Source: Chitinophagaceae bacterium IBVUCB2
Lineage (GTDB): Bacteria; Bacteroidota; Bacteroidia; Chitinophagales; Chitinophagaceae
DNA length: 64,000 bases
NCBI GenBank assembly: GCA_002127295.1
Contig: NFUV01000002.1
Coordinates: 310,001-374,000 of the forward strand
Direction: 5' to 3'
The translations under genes and the position numbers were made by a program. The notes under the pieces were generated by a model. The model did no database searches. It saw only the letters and a list, made by a program, of their open reading frames with translations, and had not been told where the DNA came from. Positions 19,596 through 27,227 of the stretch are shown here, in pieces (position 1 is the stretch's first letter; each line of letters starts with the position of its first letter).

Positions 19596-20345
19596 TTAGA
19601 ACCCAATGCTATTCCCACCATCAACCGGTAATACAACACCGGTGATATATTTGGCAGCATCACTTGCTAAGAAATATGCTGCTTCACTAATATCAGTTGG
19701 TTGTCCCATGATGCCCATTGGTGTTCGCCCAAATACTTTTGCTTTTCTTTCCGGATCACTGTCCAATGCTTTTGCAGTCATTTCTGAATAAATAAATCCT
19801 GGTGCAATGGCATTTACCCGAATTCCTTTTGGAGAAAGCTCAACCGCCATGGCTCTTGTCATGCCGTCAATAGCAGTTTTGCTGGCCGAATAAGCGATCA
19901 CCTTTGGTAATCCATATTGTGCTGCCATGGAACTGATATTGATGATACAACCGGATTGTTGTACCAGCATTTGTTTAACTACTTCTCTGCTGATGCTAAA
20001 TACAGCCGTAAGGTTTGTAGTGATGATCTTTTGAAAATCCTCATCTGTAACATCGGTAAATTCTTTTTTCATATTGATACCGGCATTGTTGACGAGAATA
20101 TCAATTTGCCCAAATTGTTTAATTACATCTGTAACAAATACCGGAACAGAAGAGAGGTTGCTTACATCACAGGACATTGCAAAACATAGTTCACCCAGCT
20201 TTTCTTTAGCAGTATCCAACTTTGCTTTATCTCTTCCTGCAATGATGGTGGTGATGCCCTGTTGAACAAATTTTTGAGCAATGGCAAAACCAAGACCAGA
20301 GCCACCACCTGTGACGATGGCAACTTTTTTAAGCGTTGTTGTCAT
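19596..20345 (-). CDS. SDR-family NAD(P)-dependent oxidoreductase
   Basis: 249 aa classical short-chain dehydrogenase: cofactor motif TGGGSGLG (12-19), NNAG (86-89), active-site Ser139 and Tyr152-x3-Lys156 (YSASK). C-terminal ITGVVLPVDGGNSIGF is typical of the FabG-like branch. It is cytoplasmic. It sits between two alpha-glucuronidase genes, so a role in glucuronate breakdown is likely, for example as a fructuronate/mannonate reductase or a KduD-like ketouronate dehydrogenase. No uxuA or uxaC is present in the window to support this, so the substrate is an inference from position only. Confidence 0.9.
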   Translation of the reverse strand: MTTTLKKVAIVTGGGSGLGFAIAQKFVQQGITTIIAGRDKAKLDTAKEKLGELCFAMSCDVSNLSSVPVFVTDVIKQFGQIDILVNNAGINMKKEFTDVTDEDFQKIITTNLTAVFSISREVVKQMLVQQSGCIINISSMAAQYGLPKVIAYSASKTAIDGMTRAMAVELSPKGIRVNAIAPGFIYSEMTAKALDSDPERKAKVFGRTPMGIMGQPTDISEAAYFLASDAAKYITGVVLPVDGGNSIGF

Positions 20346-20374
20346 TATATAAATTTCAATTTATGCGAATCACA

Positions 20375-22522
20375 TTAGTTACCCGGAGCAAACGGAAACC
20401 GCAAACTTTTGTAATACTCCAGTGTTTTATCGGGCTTTTCATAGTGAGAAGGGATTGGCATTTTGCTGAATGTCTGAAAATATAATAAGCAGGCATTTCT
20501 CCACCACACTGCTTCGTTGTATTGAATGCCTAATAATTGTTTTACATGTTCAAAGCGGTCGACATCTACGAACTGTTTTAATACATTCCAGCTTTGTTGC
20601 ATTTGCTTTACCCGTTCTGTGCCGGTATAATATTGAAAGCAGAGCTCATTCCAGAGTGTCCTGCCGCTTTTCATTTTGAAATTCCAGGACACATGATGAA
20701 ACCATAGTAAATATTTTTCATCGCAACTGTTGATGTCTTCCCAAAGTTTTCTTGCCTCCGGAAAATATTGTGCAATAGCATTGCTGCCAGTGCTGGTCCT
20801 GTTAAAGCCAAGACCAATACTATCTGCTTTGTGATAATAAACAGGGTTCCATTCGGGCCTGTTTAAATTACTTACCCATGGTGCGGGGCCATAATGATGG
20901 CCTGTGCCCATAATATGATGTAGTCCGTTGGGATTTGAATATTGTACCATTATATCCCGGCTTTCCAGCATCATTTTTTTTGCGCTGCTAATAAACGATC
21001 CATTATTCGTAAACGTCATTCGCAGCCATTCATCCGCAATTTTTTCGCTGGATAAATTATAATCCCAGTTCAATCTTCCCAAAGCATACCAGTTTGACTG
21101 TGCAAAAGGATGGCCGCACCAGTTGATGTCGTTGCCGATATTGGAAACACCGGCCATTCCACTTAACCGGTGATTATTTAAACTTCCATCAATAACTTTT
21201 GCAACAGTGCTTCCTTTGCCATTGCTGTATGTATCACTGTCTAATACTTCTTTGAATAGGGGAGCTAAATACACAAGGTTCGTAGCTTGTCCTAAATATT
21301 CCTGTGTTACCTGGAACTCCATCACCAATGGAGTTTTGGGCATAGCGCCAAATAGCGGATGGAAAGGTTCCCGTGGCATAAAATCTATAGCACCATTTTT
21401 TACCTGCACCATTACGTTGCTTCGGAATTTTCCATCCAATGGAACAAAATCGTCATAAGCTTGTTTATGGCGATCAACAGGATTTTCTGCTGCATATACA
21501 AATGCTCTCCATATTACAATGCCGTTAAAAGGTGCTACGGCATCGGCTAACATATTTGCACCATCAGCATGTGTACGTTTATAATCCTGTGGCCCCGGTT
21601 GTCCTTCACTGTTAGCTTTTACCAGGAAGCCGCCAAAATCAGGGATGTAAGAATATATTTCTCTTGCTTTTTCTTTCCACCAGTTGCGGACTCCTTCATC
21701 TAAAGGATCAGCTGTTTTTAATCCACCAATTTCTATTGGTGCACTAAAGCGGGCCGTTAAATACACTTTTATACCATAAGGCCGGAATGTATTTGCGAGG
21801 GCGGCTACTTTGGTTAGATACGGAGCGGTGAGAATGGTGGCATTTGCATTTACATTGGTAAGTACAGTGCCGTTGATACCGATAGATGCATTGGCTCTAG
21901 CATAATCTATATAGCGTTTATCAATGAGACCTGGTAAAGTATGCCAGTTCCATAAAGAAAATCCTGCATAACCTCTTTCAACGGTTCTGTTTAAGTTGTC
22001 CCAGTGATTAAGTAGGCGTAATTGAAGTTTTGGGGAAGATGAGAGATTTAAATTGTCGAGACTTTGTTCTGTTTGAAGTAAACGTAGGAAATGAAATACA
22101 CCATAAAGAATACCTATATCTGTGTTTGCCGTTATTACAATACAATTCTTTCCATTTATAGTTTTGGAAAAAATTAAAAATCCTTCGTTGCCAATCTTTG
22201 AAAGATCTGATTGAAGATCTAGTGATTTAATAACAGGAGAGGAAGAAGATGTTCCTGCTACAATAGTACCATTGTTTTTTATTGTGGTTGTGAGTAAGAT
22301 AGATGTTTGTAACAACCCTTTTAGTCCAGTTATTAATTCTTCTTTTGCAGCTGTTATGGTTTGTGAAGTGCCGGGAATGTGTAATGCCTGTATCGCTTGT
22401 TTATATTTAGAAAGTACTATTTTGTTTACCGGTTTATACCGCAACCATAAATCATATCCGTCTTCTGCAAAAAGAAAAGTACCAGATAATAATAGCAGTA
22501 GAAACAGGAATTTTTTTTTCAT
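20375..22522 (-). CDS. aguA: GH67 alpha-glucuronidase
   Basis: 715 aa, with a signal peptide ending at FLFAED (about 19). GH67 releases 4-O-methyl-glucuronate from the terminal non-reducing xylose of aldouronic acids. Family marks: GYAGFSLWNWHTLPG, GFLVKANSEGQPGP (general acid region), GAIDFMPREPFHPLFGAMP and VMEFQVTQEYLGQ (the conserved Asp and Glu of the other active-site side), then HHVSWNFKMKSGRTLWNEL. Length is normal. The signal peptide suggests periplasmic action; many GH67 enzymes in other phyla are cytoplasmic. It is the first enzyme gene after lacI (7-base gap). Confidence 0.96.
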   Translation of the reverse strand: MKKKFLFLLLLLSGTFLFAEDGYDLWLRYKPVNKIVLSKYKQAIQALHIPGTSQTITAAKEELITGLKGLLQTSILLTTTIKNNGTIVAGTSSSSPVIKSLDLQSDLSKIGNEGFLIFSKTINGKNCIVITANTDIGILYGVFHFLRLLQTEQSLDNLNLSSSPKLQLRLLNHWDNLNRTVERGYAGFSLWNWHTLPGLIDKRYIDYARANASIGINGTVLTNVNANATILTAPYLTKVAALANTFRPYGIKVYLTARFSAPIEIGGLKTADPLDEGVRNWWKEKAREIYSYIPDFGGFLVKANSEGQPGPQDYKRTHADGANMLADAVAPFNGIVIWRAFVYAAENPVDRHKQAYDDFVPLDGKFRSNVMVQVKNGAIDFMPREPFHPLFGAMPKTPLVMEFQVTQEYLGQATNLVYLAPLFKEVLDSDTYSNGKGSTVAKVIDGSLNNHRLSGMAGVSNIGNDINWCGHPFAQSNWYALGRLNWDYNLSSEKIADEWLRMTFTNNGSFISSAKKMMLESRDIMVQYSNPNGLHHIMGTGHHYGPAPWVSNLNRPEWNPVYYHKADSIGLGFNRTSTGSNAIAQYFPEARKLWEDINSCDEKYLLWFHHVSWNFKMKSGRTLWNELCFQYYTGTERVKQMQQSWNVLKQFVDVDRFEHVKQLLGIQYNEAVWWRNACLLYFQTFSKMPIPSHYEKPDKTLEYYKSLRFPFAPGN

Positions 22523-22529
22523 AACAATA

Positions 22530-23576
22530 TTAGCTTTTTCCAGATTTAGGTTGATTCCTCAGAGAAGATTTACGAATGATCAGATCAGACCGTACAACAA
22601 TGGTATTGGTATGTTTAATATTTGATACACCTTTTAAATGGTTGATGAGGTTGCGGGCTGCTATTTCTCCCATATCAATACCGGGATAGTTAACAGTGGT
22701 TAATTGAGGTTCTATTATTTTACTGATAGCATCATTGTTAAAACCGACCACGGCAATATCTTCAGGAATATTGATACCATTTTCTTTTAGTGTACGCATA
22801 CAAACTGCTGCAGAGAAGTCGTTGGTAATAAAAGCCCCATCTGGGAATGGCTTCATTTTCAAAATTTGCAAAGCAGCTTCCACACCACATTGTTCACTCA
22901 GGTCTTTAATAAGAACCCTGCTTTTTTCATAAGGGATTTCATTATCGTACAGGGCATCTGTATATCCTTTATGACGTTGCGCATATACGTTACGTTTAAG
23001 GTTGGCTGTTACCAGCACAATGCGTTTACAACCCTGGTCTATTAAATGTTGCGTGGCCTGGTAGCCACATTTGTAGTTATCAATAATGACTTTAGTGCTT
23101 TCTGTATTCTCTTCAACCCGGTCAAAAAATACAATCGGAATACCTTTTTCTTCGAAGGCATCATAATGGTCCAATCCTTTTGTATCAAATGCTAAGGAGG
23201 CAATTAGGCCATCTACCCGTTTATGAAAAAGGTTCAGTGCATTGGCAGCTTCTTTTTCAAAGCTTTCGGAAGAGTGGGCAATAATAAGATCGTATCCTGC
23301 TTCAGTAGTTACTTTTTCTATACCTGCTAATACAGAGGTAATGAAGTTACTATTCAATTCGTGTACAATAACACCTATAGTATTTGTCTTTTGTTTGCGA
23401 AGGCTGCTGGCAAATGTATTATGACGATAGCCTAATTCTTTAGCGGCTTCCTGGATCTTTTTCCGGGTATTCTTATTGATAGAAGGATTGTCCTGCAAAC
23501 CACGACTAACGGTAGCAGAGGATAATGCCAACTTTTGGGCAATGTCATAGATAGTGACCTCTTTTTTTGGCTTCAT
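22530..23576 (-). CDS. LacI-family transcriptional repressor
   Basis: 348 aa from the ATG at 23576; an in-frame TTG two codons upstream is also open. The N-terminal helix-turn-helix reads TIYDIAQKLALSSATVSRGL, followed by a hinge helix region (KIQEAAKELGYRHN) and a periplasmic-binding-type sensor domain (about 60-335; IGVIVHELNSNF, DGLIASLAF, AVVGFNNDAISKIIEP). It heads the leftward xylan operon. A LacI-type palindrome directly abuts its start codon and a second lies 228 bp away before susC, so it probably represses itself, the leftward operon and susCD. The inducer is likely a xylose- or uronate-containing sugar, but the sequence does not show which. Confidence 0.95.
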   Translation of the reverse strand: MKPKKEVTIYDIAQKLALSSATVSRGLQDNPSINKNTRKKIQEAAKELGYRHNTFASSLRKQKTNTIGVIVHELNSNFITSVLAGIEKVTTEAGYDLIIAHSSESFEKEAANALNLFHKRVDGLIASLAFDTKGLDHYDAFEEKGIPIVFFDRVEENTESTKVIIDNYKCGYQATQHLIDQGCKRIVLVTANLKRNVYAQRHKGYTDALYDNEIPYEKSRVLIKDLSEQCGVEAALQILKMKPFPDGAFITNDFSAAVCMRTLKENGINIPEDIAVVGFNNDAISKIIEPQLTTVNYPGIDMGEIAARNLINHLKGVSNIKHTNTIVVRSDLIIRKSSLRNQPKSGKS

Positions 23577-23592
23577 TTGCAATCGGTTGCAG
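23577..23592. promoter_or_regulatory. LacI-type operator O1 over the lacI start
   Basis: The sequence TTGCAATCGGTTGCAG is a near-palindrome with a central CG, the layout bound by LacI/CcpA/PurR-type repressors. It abuts the lacI ATG (23576). On the minus strand TATTTTAG (23600 to 23593), a possible -7 element, lies directly upstream. The operator would then cover the transcription start and block the whole leftward operon. This is inferred from position and from the twin site at 23805. Confidence 0.75.
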
Positions 23593-23657
23593 CTAAAATA
23601 CAGAAAATACTGAGTATTAAAATTATGGAAACAGGCTTACAATCGAAATAAATATTT

Positions 23658-23680
23658 TGAAATTAAATAAAATAATTTCA
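23658..23680. repeat. Inverted repeat between the two operators
   Basis: Arms TGAAATTA and TAATTTCA are perfect 8-bp complements separated by 7 A/T bases. It lies in the divergent region about 80 bp from O1. It could be a binding site for a second regulator or simply A/T-rich symmetry; no known family consensus was recognised. Confidence 0.4.
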
Positions 23681-23804
23681 GTTTTCATAGGAAGATTTTC
23701 TCGTTTGCTCTTGTTTATCCCTTTTATCCCTTCTTCGAAAAGGAAGCACATGGTATTATATATATAGCATCATTTTTCGGGAAAGGAAAATTTTTTAAAA
23801 ATAA

Positions 23805-23820
23805 TTGCAATCGGTTGCAA
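23805..23820. promoter_or_regulatory. LacI-type operator O2 upstream of susC
   Basis: The sequence TTGCAATCGGTTGCAA is identical to O1 in 15 of 16 positions and in the same orientation. Centres are 228 bp apart. The right half-site contains the TTG (23815-23817) that serves as the likely -33 element of the susC promoter, so binding would exclude RNA polymerase. The two sites could also be bridged by one tetramer through a DNA loop. Confidence 0.78.
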
Positions 23821-23844
23821 TTTTTAAAAAAAATCCTATATTCG
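23815..23844 (+). promoter_or_regulatory. susC promoter, Bacteroidetes -33/-7 type
   Basis: TTG at 23815-23817 and TATATTCG at 23837-23844 are separated by 19 bases. This matches the Bacteroidetes pattern TTTG / TAnnTTTG, with TTCG for TTTG at the -7 element. The same TATATTCG word is seen before the astacin gene (39616-39623). Operator O2 overlaps the -33 part. Confidence 0.6.
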
Positions 23845-23934
23845 TTTTGAGATGTAGAAAATGTGACGATTGCCCAGCGCCAATTCATTTTTTTTATGCC
23901 ATGCTGCTATATGATAAATGACGGATCCAATTAC

Positions 23935-23960
23935 CGGGATCATCCCGTATTGACTTTTTT
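23935..23960 (+). promoter_or_regulatory. Hairpin plus T-run in the susC leader
   Basis: CGGGATCATCCCG can fold as a short stem and is followed 7 bases later by six T residues. It resembles a weak intrinsic terminator inside the long 5' leader, so an attenuation role is possible. The stem is only 4-6 bp with a very tight loop, so this is tentative. Confidence 0.25.
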
Positions 23961-24084
23961 AACTGCTACTCTTCATCTGGAGTCATTGGCAATTCTTCTC
24001 CCTTTACGATTAATCAGCGACGCATAATTTACTAACCATTACTGCAATTATATTCAACTAACAAAACCTCTTTTACTTGCCAAA

Positions 24085-27000
24085 ATGAGAAACATGAAAA
24101 AAATAATCAAACAAAAACAAATGCTCCCACTAAAAAAACTGGGGTCGAAACTGTTGATGTTTACGACCGCACTATTAGTGGTTTTGCTGGCAATGCCTTC
24201 GATGGCACATGCGCAAAACAACATTGTTACTGGAAAAGTAACCAATGAATCTGGTGCAGGAGTAGCCGGCGCTACCGTACAGGTTAAAGGCGGCTCCACT
24301 ACCACTATCACCGACAACAATGGAAATTTTTCAATTGTTGCCGCTAAAGGAGCTACACTTATTATTTCTAATGTTGGTTTTACCGACCGTGAAATAAAAG
24401 TGGGCGATGACAATCAGGTTAATATTCAACTACAATCCAGCTTCAAGGATATGGGTGAAGTAATTGTAGTTGGTTATGGTTCGCAACGTAAGGAAGCTAT
24501 CACAGGTTCGGTTGCTTCAATTGGTGGCGACAAGATGCGGGAAGTTCCTGCTCCTAATATTTCACAAGCCATACAAGGACGTTTGGCTGGTGTGGAATTA
24601 TCGCAAACTTCGACTCGTCCGGGTGCTACCATGCAAATCCGTATCAGAGGTACAAGGTCGTTGAGTGCTGATAATAATCCATTAATAGTTCTTGATGGTA
24701 TACCTTTCATAGGTTCAATTGCTGACATCAACCCCAACGATGTAAAAAGTATTGAGATCCTTAAAGATGCTTCTGCAACTGCTATTTATGGGTCTCGTGG
24801 TGCAAACGGAGTTATACTTATTACAACAGATAAAGGATCCAAGAACAGAAAGCCCCGCATAAACTATAGCGGTTATCTTGGTTCTCAGGAAGTATTTGCT
24901 AAATACCCAATGATGGATGGACCTCAGTTTATAAAACTGCGTACGACAGCTGGATTATATACCAACGGTCAAGATGAATCAAACGATATAAATACCGATT
25001 GGCAAGATCTGTTTTACAGAACTGGTATAGTTACAGATCATAACGTAAGCTTATCGGGCGGTTCCGAAACCGGCAGCTACAATTTTGGTGCTGGTTATCA
25101 TCATAACCAGGGAGTAATACCTACTCAATTATACAAACGCTATTCATTGCGTGGATCATTGGATCAGGCGGTAGGCAAACACTTTCGTTTTGGGTTTACT
25201 ACTAATACAAATTTTAATAAAAGCGAAGGAAACCAGGTTGGTCTATATAGCAACTTAAGCATGTCTCCTATATCTACACCGTATAATCCTGATGGTACAA
25301 TGAAAAGATCTATCCGGATGATATTAGACAACCAATATGTTTTTACAAAAGATCATGTGGAAAATTTAAGAGACAATAGCCAGTGGATTAACGAAAACCG
25401 TGGCTTCGCATCATACAATGCTATTTATGGGGAAGTGAAAGCTCCATTTCTTGATGGGTTAAAGTACAGAGTAAACCTCGGTCTGGATTTCGTACAAACT
25501 ACTGGTGGGGCATATACTGGCCCAGGAGTAGGCGATGGTTTAAATCCTAATACGGTGTCAAATGCGTCTGTTGATAACAGACAAACCAATCACTGGACAT
25601 TGGAAAATATTCTTTCTTACGACCAAACTTTTGGTGGAAAGCATACTGTTAATGCAGTTGCATTATATTCTGCAGAACAAAATAAATATAATCGTTCAAA
25701 TATGTCAGCCTTGGATATTCCTGCTGATGCATTTCAATATTATAACCTTGGTCAGGCTAATGGTCAATTAACAATTAACCCGGCTAATCAGGATTATCAG
25801 CTATGGGGATTAATGTCGGCGATGGGTCGTGTTATGTATTCATACGACAATCGTTATATGATTTCAGCTACTGTCCGTTCGGATGCTTCATCCAGATTGG
25901 CCAAAGGAAAGCAATGGAATACGTATCCGGCTGTATCTGTAGGATGGAATATCGCAAATGAATCGTTTATGAAAAATATTTCTTTCATAAATAGTTTGAA
26001 ATTGCGAGCAGGTTTTGGACAAACATCTAACCAGGCGATTGCTCCTTATTCTACACTTGGCCAATTAAGCACAAGACCTTATAATTTTGGTCCTACCAAT
26101 TATGCAACCGGTTTTTTTGTTTCACAACTGCCCAATCCTGAGCTGGGTTGGGAGTTCTCCAAAACGTTGAACTTCGGTCTAGATTTCTCCATTTTAAAAA
26201 ATCGCTTATCGGGTACTATTGAATATTATGTAACTAAAACAGAAGATATTCTTTTGGGTCTTGGTTTGCCTCCAACAGCTGGTGTAGGAAGTATTGCTTC
26301 TAATATCGGAGCTACTCAAAACAAAGGGTTTGAGCTTGCATTAAATGGTACCATTATCGACAATAAAAATGGCTGGACCTGGGAAGCAGGATTTAACTTC
26401 TATACCAATAAAAACAAATTGGTATCACTTGCTTCCGGACAAACAAGGGATGAAGGAAACTGGTGGTTTGTTGGATATAATATTAACGCTATTTTCGATT
26501 ATAAGAGAATTGGTTTATGGCAGGATAAAGATCCGTATCGGACTATTCTTGAGCCAGGCACAGATCAACAAATAATAGGGTCAATAAAAGTAGAATACAC
26601 AGGGGCCTACAATCCTGATGGTTCACCCGTAAGAGCAATTGGAACTGCTGACAGGCAAGTTTTCAATGTAGATCCTAAATTCCAGGGAGGATTTAATACC
26701 CGTGTTGCTTATAAAGGATTTGATTTGGGCATTGTTGGTTTTTATAGAAATGGTGGTATTCTCTTTAGCACCATTCATGGTTCTAACGGTTATCTTAATT
26801 TATTAAGCGGTCGTAGAAACAATATCAACGTAGATTATTGGACGCCTGATAATACCGGTGCTAAATATCCCAAACCGGGCGGCATCATCAGTAACGATAA
26901 TCCAAAATATGCCAGCACCCTCAGCTACTTCGATGGTGGTTTCATGAAAATACGCACCATTACACTCGGGTATGACTTTAGCCGAAGTCTTATAAAAAAT

Positions 27001-27216
27001 CCTGATCTTAAAATGAGGATGTATGTTACTGCTCAAAATCCATTTGTAATGTTCTCTGAGTTTCACAAAGAGTCGGGATTGGATCCTGAGACAAACTCAT
27101 TCGGTAATGAAAATGCGTCAGTAAACCTTAGTCAAAATTTGAGACGTATCCTTACTGTAGGATATAATACTCCATCAACCCGCAATTTTATTGTTGGTGT
27201 TAATTTGACCTTTTAA
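24085..27216 (+). CDS. susC: SusC/RagA-family TonB-dependent outer-membrane transporter
   Basis: 1043 aa outer-membrane barrel that imports oligosaccharides with energy from TonB. The signal peptide ends near residue 44 (MAHAQ). It is followed by a carboxypeptidase-regulatory-like domain (about 48-125, GKVTNESGAGVAGATVQV), the plug with MGEVIVVGYGSQRKEAITG and the SusC signature LKDASATAIYGSRGANGVI (about 228-246), then a beta-barrel to the end. An alternative start 3 codons downstream is possible. It is paired with susD (11-base gap), and its promoter overlaps a LacI-type operator. The substrate is most likely glucuronoarabinoxylan fragments, from context. Confidence 0.97.
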   Translation: MRNMKKIIKQKQMLPLKKLGSKLLMFTTALLVVLLAMPSMAHAQNNIVTGKVTNESGAGVAGATVQVKGGSTTTITDNNGNFSIVAAKGATLIISNVGFTDREIKVGDDNQVNIQLQSSFKDMGEVIVVGYGSQRKEAITGSVASIGGDKMREVPAPNISQAIQGRLAGVELSQTSTRPGATMQIRIRGTRSLSADNNPLIVLDGIPFIGSIADINPNDVKSIEILKDASATAIYGSRGANGVILITTDKGSKNRKPRINYSGYLGSQEVFAKYPMMDGPQFIKLRTTAGLYTNGQDESNDINTDWQDLFYRTGIVTDHNVSLSGGSETGSYNFGAGYHHNQGVIPTQLYKRYSLRGSLDQAVGKHFRFGFTTNTNFNKSEGNQVGLYSNLSMSPISTPYNPDGTMKRSIRMILDNQYVFTKDHVENLRDNSQWINENRGFASYNAIYGEVKAPFLDGLKYRVNLGLDFVQTTGGAYTGPGVGDGLNPNTVSNASVDNRQTNHWTLENILSYDQTFGGKHTVNAVALYSAEQNKYNRSNMSALDIPADAFQYYNLGQANGQLTINPANQDYQLWGLMSAMGRVMYSYDNRYMISATVRSDASSRLAKGKQWNTYPAVSVGWNIANESFMKNISFINSLKLRAGFGQTSNQAIAPYSTLGQLSTRPYNFGPTNYATGFFVSQLPNPELGWEFSKTLNFGLDFSILKNRLSGTIEYYVTKTEDILLGLGLPPTAGVGSIASNIGATQNKGFELALNGTIIDNKNGWTWEAGFNFYTNKNKLVSLASGQTRDEGNWWFVGYNINAIFDYKRIGLWQDKDPYRTILEPGTDQQIIGSIKVEYTGAYNPDGSPVRAIGTADRQVFNVDPKFQGGFNTRVAYKGFDLGIVGFYRNGGILFSTIHGSNGYLNLLSGRRNNINVDYWTPDNTGAKYPKPGGIISNDNPKYASTLSYFDGGFMKIRTITLGYDFSRSLIKNPDLKMRMYVTAQNPFVMFSEFHKESGLDPETNSFGNENASVNLSQNLRRILTVGYNTPSTRNFIVGVNLTF

Positions 27217-27227
27217 AACAAACGAAT

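Larger units (their letters stand above)
23577..24084. promoter_or_regulatory. Divergent control region between lacI and susC
   Basis: This 508-base gap is the only stretch over 300 bases without a gene. It holds operator O1, an inverted repeat (23658-23680), operator O2 with the susC promoter (23805-23844), and then a leader of about 235 bases before susC. The leader has a small GC-rich palindrome at 23935-23947 followed by a T-run (23955-23960). No convincing small ORF or RNA gene was seen in it. Confidence 0.7.

Noticed and set aside
19586-19663. Upstream extension of the GH115 gene
   Set aside because: Adds 26 residues before the signal peptide and overlaps the SDR gene.
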